Assembly (NCBI GenBank): GCA_017607445.1
Contig: JAEVHH010000005.1
Span: 3,911,001-3,975,000 of the forward strand
Origin: Histoplasma ohiense
Taxonomy: Eukaryota > Ascomycota > Eurotiomycetes > Onygenales > Ajellomycetaceae
Direction: 5' to 3'
Length of the DNA stretch: 64,000 nucleotides
Program-made: the position numbers and the translations under genes
The notes under the pieces: model-generated
Databases searched by the model: none
The model's input: the letters and a program-made list of their open reading frames with translations, nothing else
What the model was told of the DNA's origin: nothing
Shown here: piece after piece, positions 13,030-23,428 of the stretch
Layout of the letters: the number at the start of each line of letters is the position of its first letter
How positions within the stretch are numbered: position 1 is the stretch's first letter

Positions 13030-14307
13030 CTCTCATCGTGCCTGGCATACCTGCGATTTTCGAGATATCGGAAGTTGCAGCTGCTTGGCCTAAAAAGAAC
13101 CATTCGCCGTGAGAAGTGATACGGAGGGGACCGATCTCCTATCACTCTAAAGAGAGTCTTTCGACTGAGTTATTTCGGCGATATTACATGAAGGAGTATC
13201 CGCAACGCAGCTTCCGTTTGCATTATTTCATTTTACGTCGTTTCAAGAGGGTTTACGATTTTTAGCTATTGTAACCCTCCCCTCATCCCCCTAAATGCCC
13301 TTCCATCGCACCCCTATCTTGCCTACCCAAGACACATTTACACACCCATTTTCTTTAGACGTTTAGTCAAGTTATTATCCCCCTTCCTCCTATTTCTCTT
13401 TAGGTTACATTTTATCCCCCCACCATTTTAAATTTTCCCTGGTAGACTGTTGTCCTTATTCCTTTATTTCCTTATAAGCTGCGCCCATTATTTAGGCCCG
13501 GTCTGTTTTGCACATTCTTCATTCGGCCCCGTTTTATTTCTTCCCCATTCATATTATATTTTGAATTGTTCATTTTGAATATTTCTTATTTACCTCCCCA
13601 TTCTTGTTTTATATACCTCTCTCTTCCTCATTTTTAATTTTCATATCCTCCCCAAACCTCGTTTCTGCTTTACAAATTTTGCGACTTCATTACATATTCC
13701 CAGCTTCTCTATACCTCTTTTCGTGTTGCCTCATCAGCCCTTGTCATTAGATCACCGATTCCCTCTATTTTCGCCATTGAAAATTTACATTTTTCACTGT
13801 GTTTACGAAGCTCTGCTATTCTTTTTTTATTTTGGCTTTTGACAAGTATCTTGACTTCTCGCTAAGATTGGAAGGAAGTTGCTTTTTGCAATATTCACAA
13901 TTTTGGTGCTTTATCTAAAGTTCGGAAAGAGCGGAAGGAGGTCAATACCCAATTGTACAACATATACATATAATAGAATCGGTCTCTCCCTCTGTCTATA
14001 TCTTGGGAACACTGCTGGGTCTTGCGAAATACCAGCAAATACCATGAATATAACTGATGGCGGGAAATCAGAATTCTGTTCGTTTCTTTTCCTCTTAGCC
14101 TCTTCAACCATCCAGTTCTCCGCTAAGCTGAGTGCGGACAACAGTTATATTGGGAGGAGCCGCAAATTTAAAGCCACATGTTTTTCAGGGATATAAATTC
14201 TGGAACTGAGTGTGTCAGACATAATAGCAATTTGGCTGGACACCAAGTTCTCAACCCGAAATATTTCTCATTGCTGCGGAAAACTCAACTTCTCCATCGC
14301 TTCATAA
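13030..14307. other. Intergenic region, T/C-rich 3' flank
   Basis: Roughly 800 bases after the kinase stop are strongly T/C-rich and lack ORFs, consistent with 3' UTR and terminator sequence. The remainder up to the convergent regulator gene holds only short unsupported ORFs. Confidence 0.55.
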
Positions 14308-16749
14308 CTAGAGTGGTAAACGTTCCATCGTTTCATCGTCAAACCACCAATTCATAGGATCTCCGCTATCGAAATTGAACTGGCCAATCGGCATCTGATA
14401 TCTTGTTAATGACAGTTTAGATTCATGACACTAGCGGCCCGCTTACCATAATATCCCAGTCTTCCATACCTTTGGGCGTGTCAATCCCCGTTTGGCTAAG
14501 CAAATCTACTCTCGCTTCTGTCTGGCCCTCAGCAGCCCTTTCCTCCAGGACTCGCAAACAGTTTTCCTGGCCGTTTTCTACTGCCCTGATTAATGATGCT
14601 GGAAGCTCGTCTTTTCCTACGCCTCGTATGAGTCCGTCAAGCCGCGCATCTACCAAACACATGAAGAGATGTCCCTTGATGTTGGTCTCTCCGGCCTCAA
14701 CACACCGGAAGGACCAATTCACAGCATCATTTACTATTGATAGTAGATCAGGACGTAAGGGTGCAGGACTCAAGCTGTTCTCTTCTTGGAGCTGGAATAT
14801 GAGTTCGGCTGCTACCATAAAGCAGGCCTGCAAAGCACTCACGCGAAAGAATTGAGATCCACAGATTGCCAGTCGCTCTAGATCGTCCCCATTTAGTGGA
14901 GAGATTTCATCACTGTGAGAAGAGGGAAGCAGAACAGCACGCCAGATTTTCAACGAAGCGTCCACTACTACATTCCGAGAGAACGCATAGGCTGTCTCGC
15001 GTAAAGGCGGGACGAAGAAAGGGATGTGAAGAGCCAAGAAATAGCGATGCATGATGAAGTCTACCACCTGGATTTGGAATCGAGAGGGGGAGGACCCTGT
15101 GGCTGAGTCAAGACCTTGAAGTGTACGACACAGCTCTTTATATGATTCCCTCAATGCGCCATCGAGCTGAAGCGTTTCCTCGTACGAACTAGCGGATTGA
15201 AAATTATTCAAAAATTCGGTAACCGCAAGGCGAATTGGAAATGTTTTACGGAGGGCGATGGCAACAGACATTTGGGTGAAGGTATCATCTGATGCTGGAA
15301 GCGGATTCCCAAGCATCAATTGATTGTCATTAAAGTTGCGAGGTGGTTCGGTATCAAAGCTTCCCAGTGAAATGAGAGGGGCCGCCCCGGAGTCTAGGCT
15401 CGATTGAAGAGATATTTCTAAGATGGTGTTCCACAGTCTCCGGCGCATCTCGATAGAAAAAACTGTCCCTTCCGGCAAACATGCGGCATCCCGATGCAAC
15501 CCAATATACATTGCGTTTCGAATGAGAGAGCCTGCTGAAATCCAGATCATACTTGCACCAACGCTTGCCGTTTGCCGAGCGATAAGCAGCAGAATATTAG
15601 TCTGCAGTACTTGGAGGCTTAGTCTTGCTTTAAATTCTGGTTCTGCAAGCCACGTTTGGGCCTCATGGACCCATCTAATGGCTGAAGCGCGCAGGGAGAA
15701 TTTTTCGTCATATATGGTAGCCCCGATGGCGAGTACCAGCTTAAGTTGGACGAGGAACGCTGTGTCCGGAGTTTTGTCGTTTAGCCATACCTCGTCATAA
15801 TCCTTTTTGAACGTGGGGGTATGGAGGATTCGATATATTGTCTCTGTGGTTCGCAGATAGCAGTCCAGGAGCTTGTCGGCGAGTGCTTTTGGTGGTAAAT
15901 CGGATGTTGGTGGTACTGGCCACGGAGGTGCCAACTGCGCCTTTATGATCTTTGCTAGGAGTTTACACCTCTGTAGGCCGGAAGCGAGTCTGGATCTATT
16001 CTGTATATGTGGTTCGATTATCTCGAGAAGGCCTCGAAGGAGCTATTCCTGCACTTTAGAAAAAATTTCTTCTCACTTCGCTTCCCTATCGCTACTGGGT
16101 AGAGTCAACTGACCTGTACCATCCCATTAGCCCAATGACTCTGTCCAAATAGGCGACTTTTATGAAAGATACCGCGATTGATAGTTGGTGTTCCTCCCGG
16201 TGCATGGCTTTCGCGACGAACAGAGAATGTTCCTGCGAGGGATGACGATGTTGTTTCTATGTTTAAAGCTGGCGTTGAGGTGGAATTCGGAGATGCCGCC
16301 GCCTTCGCAGTTGCTTGGGATAAATGCTCTTCTTCAAGTAATCTAACCCTGTTCTTCAAGTACTCCACTTCATGGGATGGCTGAGAAGCAGCAGTCAAGG
16401 GGGTTGCTGAGCTCGTCACTATCGACCCTACCACTCGACTTACTGTCGTCGAGTCACTTCCAACACTAGGAGACTCGGAAGCAGGCAATATATGGACTTG
16501 CTTCCGTGATCCTTGAGCCGGTGCAAGATTGCGTAACGGAGTCCGGAGTGGCTCATCGCCATAAACACAGTGACCGCTCTTGGAACGCACACAGTTTCCA
16601 CAGGGAGTTTGCCTATTACATCGAATTTTACGCCGTCTGCAGAGAGCACAAGAACTGTATGACGTTTGTTATTAAAGAGCTACACAAATCCTGGTCTTCT
16701 ATGATACATACACAGCAGGCCTTCGCCTCTTCCGTTCTTGGTCGGCCAT
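14308..16749 (-). CDS. Zn2Cys6 transcription factor with fungal-specific regulatory domain
   Basis: Four exons on the minus strand, 16749-16712, 16654-16114, 16042-14447 and 14394-14308, give 753 residues. The zinc cluster straddles the first intron: a basic start (DQERKRRRPAV) is followed by CALCRRRKIRC, NRQTPC, GNC and a final Cys in SKSGHC. A short coiled coil (VEYLKNRVRLLEEEH) likely mediates dimerisation. The large third exon carries the fungal transcription-factor domain, with landmarks LLDCYLRTTETIYRILH and GLHRDAA. The last exon adds a typical C-terminal tail (GDPMNWWFDDETMERLPL). The gene is divergent from an MFS transporter with about 500 bases between starts, which suggests local control of that transporter. 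The target and ligand are unknown. An upstream in-frame ATG at 16911 could extend the N-terminus. Confidence 0.88.
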
Positions 16750-17249
16750 CCGTTGTTCGGTGTCGGGTTCGGTGTCGGGTTCGCTATCGGGTTTGCTGTC
16801 TGCTCCTTGTCGCTCCACGTTCCAGTTTCTCAAAGATTTGTCACCAGATGCCCCTGGAGAGAATTTCCCGATATTGCAATTCCGATGTATTCCTCCTATT
16901 TGCAAAACCAATGAATCAAAATATGTGATCTTTTAAGCTCCGATCAGCTCCGGGCCGAAATCGGCTTTTGCGCTTTTGGTCCGTATGCTTCGCCATTTAC
17001 CGAGCTTCCATGGAATATCATTGGATAACATGCCGATTCCGACTTCCCTAACATCCGAACAGATGGCTGGACACCATATCTACAATTGATACCGGCACAT
17101 TATTCTGGGTATATAAGGCTTTCCATCGTTTTATCTGATTTCGTGATGGATTGTCTGTTATCAGATTGCAGCACGTCTCCTTTGCCAAACTTCGGCAACA
17201 GTCTACCCCCTATACCTTGCGTCAGTCAGCTACCTCGCCCTGAGTTAAA
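16750..17249. promoter_or_regulatory. Shared divergent promoter of the Zn2Cys6 gene and MFS gene
   Basis: The 500-base gap between two divergent starts must hold both promoters. An everted CCG-AAAT-CGG pair lies at 16955-16964, with other CCG/CGG triplets around 16939-16954. Zn2Cys6 factors bind CGG triplet pairs, so this is a candidate operator. No spacing preference for this factor is known. Confidence 0.35.
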
Positions 17250-18601
17250 ATGAAGGACGCTGAATCAGAGACCGTGGTTTCGAACAATGAAGATGAGATG
17301 TCCCCAATACCGGCAATCAAAGTTGATGATGAACAGACTCCCGAGAGCTTCGGAGAAACGCCAGATGGTGGAATCCGAGCGTGGCTCGTCGTCGCCGGGG
17401 CATTTTTCATCCTCTGTTCTACCCTGGGTTATGCGAACTCCTTTGGCGTTTTTCAAGAGTACTATCTGGCTCACCAGCTCCACGGCCGGCCCCCGGATGA
17501 TATCGCCTGGATTGGATCGCTAGCAACTTTTCTCCAGCTTTCGGCAGGGGCAATTTCAGGACCATTGTTCGATCGGTATGGCAGCTGGGTATGTCTCCCT
17601 CAAGTCCCTGTACCCAAATCGGAAATCTGACATGCGAGTAGATCCTCCGTCCAGCCGCTATCCTCTACATTTTTTCTGTTATGATGGTCAGCATATGCCG
17701 GGAGTATTGGCATTTCATGCTAACGCAAGGGGTCGTCATAGGGATGCTCATGGCGCTCTTCTTGGTCCCAGCAATCGCTGCTGTATCTCAGTATTTTGAT
17801 AAGCGTCGAGCAACCGCTTTGGGGATCACTGTTTCTGGGTCGTCAGTGGGCGGCGTTATATTTCCTATTGCACTCTCAAAGATGCTGAACGACTCTTCTC
17901 TTGGCTTCGGATGGTCCATTCGGATAATGGGGTTTACCGTGCTGCCTGGTTTAGTCTTCTCATGCATTACAGTCAGGACCCGTCTTCCGCCGAGAACAAC
18001 CGACTTCTTCGTTAAAGAGGCCTTTAAAGACGTCAAGTATGTCCTTCTCATTATAGGCGCGTCTTTCGTGTTTATCGGTTTCTCCACACCAATTTGGTTT
18101 CTACCCACCTATGCCGTTAGTAGGGGTATGGACACAACGCTTGCCTCCTATATGTTAGCAATTATCAACGGCGCATCCGCTTTGGGACGGATCATACCCG
18201 GTGTGTTGGCGGATAAATTCGGCCGAATAAATATACTCGGGATCGGTTCGATCGTCACTGGCGTCATCGTGTCCTGTATGAACGAGACGGAAAGTACTGC
18301 CGCATTGGTAGTATTTTCGGTTGCGTTTGGGTTCTCTTCGGGCACCATAATGTCTGGAATTGCCGCAGCCTTCAGTGTCTGTGCTAAAGATCACCGGGAC
18401 ATTGGCACCTATTTAGGAATGGGAATGGCGATTAGTTCTGTCGCGATCTTGATTGGCCCTCCAGTTAACGGAGCACTGGTTGCCAAGTACCATGGATTTT
18501 TTGAAGCATGCATTTTCAGCGGTATCATGTGCGTAGTTGGTGGCTTCATTGTGTTTGGGAGCAAGATGACAACCTCTCAGGGTATTTTTGGGAAAGTATA
18601 G
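17250..18601 (+). CDS. MFS transporter, monocarboxylate-transporter (SLC16/MCH) type
   Basis: Two exons, 17250-17588 and 17642-18601, give 432 residues. After a ~45-residue acidic cytoplasmic start comes DGGIRAWLVVAGAF, the hallmark entry into helix 1 of fungal SLC16-like carriers, then NSFGVFQEYY. About twelve hydrophobic helices follow, with ADKFGRINILG after helix 8. The family moves monocarboxylates, riboflavin, siderophore-like or other small organic compounds; the substrate cannot be told from sequence. It sits next to a divergent Zn2Cys6 regulator and a decayed aldo-keto reductase. That grouping is reminiscent of a small catabolic or secondary-metabolite locus, but no synthase gene is present. 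Confidence 0.9.
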
Positions 18602-19112
18602 TTCTAGGTTATTTTCAGACTTACACCCCTCTACTCCTGGACTACCTTTCCTTATTAATCTCATTTGTATTATATTTTCATCCATTTCTGCCGCTTCTAC
18701 AAATCTCCCTTTAATTATCTACTTTCAAAGCCCACTGGGCACAAAATACAGTACGTATATATTTTGGTACAACGGTTCCAACTGTCTATTATAGCAAGGT
18801 AATTAGATCAAGTTCCACATTTTACCATGTGCATTTGGAAATCTAGCACTTCTACTACCATAATAATATTGGAAACCTGCAGAATTGGGGACAAATAAAG
18901 ACTTAGGTATGGGACTGCATACAAAAAATAAAATACTCAGGATCGGCATACTTACAAACAAGGTGATATATCCCTGTCCACACATAGCAAGGCGCCTGAG
19001 ACGCTTTAACTTCACTATCCTGTACTCCAATAAATTTCCCCTCTAATTATGGCAGTTGAAAACCCCGATTTACTAGATGTATGTTGAAATCCGCCTCCGT
19101 CAAGGTCTATCC
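18602..19112. other. Intergenic, AT-rich
   Basis: No supported gene; 3' flank of the MFS gene and of the aldo-keto reductase relic. Confidence 0.5.
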
Positions 19113-20335
19113 CTAAATAGCGAGAGCTTCTAAACTAGGCTCGCGATGCGCTTGTTGAGCCAAGAGAGAGGAACCTGACCCATTGTCCAGCGTCGCTTGT
19201 CCGCTATCTCCCAAACATGCTGCAATATCGCTTTCTCTTGACCATCAAGATCCCGTTTCAAGACATACGTCCCACCTCGGACTGTTGCATCCATTTCGGA
19301 TGCAGGACGAGTTAGGTATCCTGAACTGAGCGGCGTCCACTATCGTGATAGAAAATAATCGCAAATGATATTGGCATCAACTACCTGAGAATAACGAGCA
19401 AATTGCGGAAGAGAGAACGAAAACCAATATTGGGCACGTACAGGTATGATCCCAACTCCAGTTTCATTGCAAAATTTATTCATTTCTCGATCCTCCTTGT
19501 GACGCAACAGATTGTCCTAGTTTTGCATGTAAATGAACTTCGTCCAGCCGTTTCTCTCAGCACAGAACTGCATCATTGCAAATTGATACATCCACATGGA
19601 GCTCTCTCCCATATACCTTTTGGGACAGTGGGATCCACACGGTACACCATTAGGAGATCAAGACAGTCTATTTCCATTCCCTTCAGAGATGCTTCGACGG
19701 AATTGAAGATTGTTTGTCTCGAGAGCCCTTTGGAGTCATTAGCTTCTCAAATGGACCAAATGTGAAAAGGCCGGAGAGGAGGTATTGACTGACAAAACAA
19801 ATTGATTGACCTGATCTTTGCTCTTGGCGAGCTCTCCCCAGTAGGGAAGTATGAACACATCCTCGTGCTCGCTGACAGGGGCCCAGCACTTGCTGGTAAT
19901 CACCAGTTTAGGTCTAGGAATGTCGTATTTCTCATAGCTCTTCCGACTATTTCCTCTGCTCCTCCGTTCGAGTACAAGCCAGCAGTATCCCACTATACTC
20001 AGTAAGCAGTGTTACAAACATTTTCGAGGTGCTGGGTATTTGACTGGTTACGCTAAACGTACAGTGTTAATGCCCCTGTCATATGCTGCTTTCAAAAGAG
20101 AAAGCGCCTAGCCAAAGTGGCTAGTATACCGCCAAAGGAAATAAGAGCCCGATTATATAAAACCATACCTCATTTTCATTCTTCACCCACTCGCTCCAAT
20201 CCGAGAGCCCCAAACTCATGGTCCCGAAAATTGGAATTGAAACTCGCAGTCCCGACTTTCCAATTGTGTGTATTCCGCCTTTGACGACTCGACAGATTCC
20301 TTCAGAGAAGTGGGAAGATCATCTTGTATCGCCAT
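19113..20335 (-). pseudogene. Decayed aldo-keto reductase gene
   Basis: Minus-strand pieces in correct order resemble a fungal aldo-keto reductase. They are an N-terminus with GKSGLRVSIPIFGTMSLG; DTAGLYSNGGAEEIVG carrying the Asp and Tyr region; KYDIPRPKLVITSKC with the catalytic Lys; GLSRQTIFNSVEASLKG; NGWTKFIYMQN; and a C-terminus near VPLSWLNKRIAS. Breaks are visible: a one-base loss just before GKSGL, another frame change just before KYDIPR, an in-frame TAG at 19517-19519 inside the usual MQNYYNLL region, and a stop soon after NKRIASLV. The family's catalytic His (usual QIHRFD) reads VYRVD here. The gene is therefore almost certainly inactive. The relatives reduce aldehydes or ketones with NADPH, often in secondary metabolism. 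Confidence 0.85.
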
Positions 20336-21744
20336 TTTTGCGTAGAGATAAGAAATTTTGTAGATAGAAATGTAATTCTAACTGTCGCGAGACGAATTAT
20401 TTATCTGTTTGATGGCGATTGAAGCATCTGTATCCGGGTCGTCATGTCAGAGGCAAATACACTCATCAAATCCAAAATCAACTGTAGTCATTTAGATACC
20501 GGTCCCTCCTCTCATTGGCCGTATTTAACACATCGCAAATATTCGCTAGCACAGAGTAAAGTCCCACGGTATATTCGCAACGAGGGGAATAAATGGCTCA
20601 TAGTTACAGATACAATTCATCCCCTAACTCCAGAGGAAACGGCAAGCTCGGTCCTCATTGGTTATATTAAGTGCAGAAATCAGGGGCAAGCTGGATACGA
20701 TAATATATAATATCCAACACGATAGCAATTAGAATGAACGTACAGATTAGATTAATTTTTTTTTCAGCAATAGAATGCAGTTTGCAGGACGGAATTCATC
20801 CCCGATGTAACTAACTGTCAAATCAAGGATTTGGTAGGTTCTATTAGCAAGGATTCTGTAACAACTTGAAACCTGGAATGTCTCATCATATGAAACTTAC
20901 CAATGCTTTAAGCAAGCATACTTTTCCCTGTAAATACTGCCTGATTATCATGTAATTATTGGAGTTAGAATAATCAATTCAATTTATTTTATCGATATTC
21001 AGTAATTGGGACAATATTCGGACTTATTCAGTTCCGACACTAACTATTGCGGGGAAAGAGAGCTCAAATGAAGACAAGGGATTGACTCATTCGCAGATGT
21101 TCTTCGGCCTGCTGGCAGACAGTTCAGCGGCAAGAAGAGGCCAGCCAGAGGCGGGTGATTAGGAAAAGGGATTCGATACCTAATAGCTTTTGTTAATACA
21201 TTGTTGTGATGATTGGTAACTAGCGATGGAACCGGAATTATTACGGAACCTAAAGGATTTCCTCCTCCGCCTCTCCTCTTCAGGGTGATGCTACGCAACA
21301 ATCCTGAATCTATTCAAGGAGAATAATTTGCAGCAGGCTCAAGTTAGTGTACTCTAAGATATGTTACGTCGCGCACATTTGTCGAATACAGTTCGCGCTG
21401 GGTGATATCGGAAATTTTTTAACCACGGATATTGGCATCATAGGAGGAAACTTTCCACTAGCAAATATTAGTATACTGCTCGATCCTTTCCATAGTTCCT
21501 CGCAGTTGAGTTTAACTCTACAACACCTGGAAGGTTAATGTTTAATTCTCGATCTATGCCGTACTCAATTAGTGTAGCCGTAGCTTAGGGTTTAGGGCTT
21601 AACCTTAAAATGACATCATTCAGATCTAGATATTGTTGACCCTTTCCTATATCATTTTATGTATCCGTCTCATATCTTAACTCCCATCTCTCATGTGATA
21701 TTCACAAATTTTGCGAATTTCGTTTGCTATATAGCTCATACATC
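20336..21744. other. AT-rich gene-poor DNA
   Basis: No supported gene. Short ORFs only, with no family resemblance. A TTAGGG-like word (CTTAGGGTTTAGGGCTTAA) sits near 21584-21602. Confidence 0.45.
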
Positions 21745-22075
21745 ATGTGGATACCGGACGAGAGTCCTCCTCCATATGAGGATTTATATCCCCGGGTTAA
21801 AAGACGCACCATCTGGAAAGCGAGGATCAAAAATCTCCTACAAAGACTAAGGTATATGAGCACTCTTTTCTATCTGAAGGTTTTCTTTCTCAATCCTCCT
21901 TCATTTCCTCATCCCCCAATTGGCTTTCAGAATATCACAGCAGAGCATTAGCTGACAGTTCGATTATAGAAATTTTCTCGATACGGTCAAGGGAGCTAGG
22001 AGGGAGAGAGAATGGGAAGAGGCAATATTAGACAGTAAAATGCTTGCCATAATGCGCTCCCATGAGATATTCTGA
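21745..22075 (+). CDS. Candidate small two-exon protein with PPPY motif
   Basis: Exon 1 at 21745-21851 and exon 2 at 21970-22075 join in phase through a GTATAT..TATAG intron to give 70 residues. The protein starts MWIPDESPPPYEDLYP, with a PPxY motif of the kind bound by WW domains (for example Rsp5/Nedd4 ubiquitin ligases). A basic stretch (RVKRRTIWKARIKNLLQRLR) follows, then a charged, probably helical tail (EREWEEAILDSKM). No signal peptide or membrane segment is seen. I do not recognise the family. Support is the clean splice pair and protein-like composition in an AT-rich area; chance cannot be excluded. A TATATAG sequence lies about 15 bases before the ATG. Confidence 0.42.
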
Positions 22076-23172
22076 ATCAGGTCTAACCCGAAGCAACTAC
22101 TGTAATAGTCAAAGCAAGGCGCATAAAAGACTGGTGGATGGATCAGACCGACAAGGAAATAGCAGAGGAGCCTGAAAATGAACTTCTCATCTTTTCAAAA
22201 TAAATATGGAAGATCCTGGTTTCGTGAAATCGACATCAGCAGCACTGTGGCATGCGAGATTTTGTATGAACCTGTAATTATATGCAATGTTCGGTGATTC
22301 AGAAGGAATGATGCGAAGCAAGTGCTAACAACGAGCTTTATTAGCGCGATTGATTTTCTACCTATTGCCGAGTGGATTCGTCGTGATGAATTCCCCTCTT
22401 TTTGATCTCGTCCTTCAACATCAGAAGGATTGGGAAGGGGGAAGGGGGGGGGGGGTGGGATTCATCGTATGTGCCTAATCGAGACGAATTGGCAAACTAA
22501 GGAAATGCCCCCTCATTCGTCTTTGGTAGATCGATGACCGATAACATGCGGACGTGCCTTAAGGGCTAGGGATTCCTAGCCAACGCTATCCCGGCAAATA
22601 TGGAAGTAAATAACAAGAACCCGAATTTTGGGTTTCTAAGCGATAAAGGGTGTGGGTAGTGCTGTATAGCTGCCTTGAGAATACGCGTAGGACTGCTTGT
22701 TACACATTGGAAAAATTTCTCTCAAATCTGTAATCTAGGTATTTGGTTACATGAGCATATGCCGTAAGATGGGGCCGCATCTTTTGTTAGCAAGACCTAG
22801 ATTGAAATTCTACAGAAGACCTAAGCGAAATGCGATTATGCATTAAACGTTTTACTTTTTCAAATATAAAACAGACGCTGCGCTGAAACAGAGGGAAAAA
22901 GAGGGGAAGAAAGAAGATGAGAGGAAGAAATACTAAAGCGTTAGGGTATCAAAGCAATTTTTCTAATACGCACTCATGCTCGTCTTTCATATCCAGCTGG
23001 AACGCTATAACATGAGAAATGATAAGTGTGATGATACTGGGAATTCGAGTTTTGTAACGGGTAGTAAGTTGCGGACGTTTTTCGGTGGGCAGATAGGAAA
23101 GGATCAAACGTAACCCAGTTTGCTAAGAAGCCCTGATAAAAAAAATTTTTTCATAATTTTACCATTTGCTGC
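22076..23172. other. AT-rich gene-poor DNA
   Basis: No supported gene. A run of G residues (about 12) is present at 22446-22457. Confidence 0.45.
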
Positions 23173-23337
23173 TTACGCCAGAAGCGCAACAGAATCCCCA
23201 ATACGATCCAGTTTCGAGCCAAACAGCTGATACATCGTATAGTCTTCGGAAAATACAACATAGAATACGCGGTCATAGTCTAAATCAGGTGGGTTAGAAA
23301 ATTGATCATATTTCAATACGCAACCAAGAAGAAGAAC

Positions 23338-23428
<91 letters not shown>

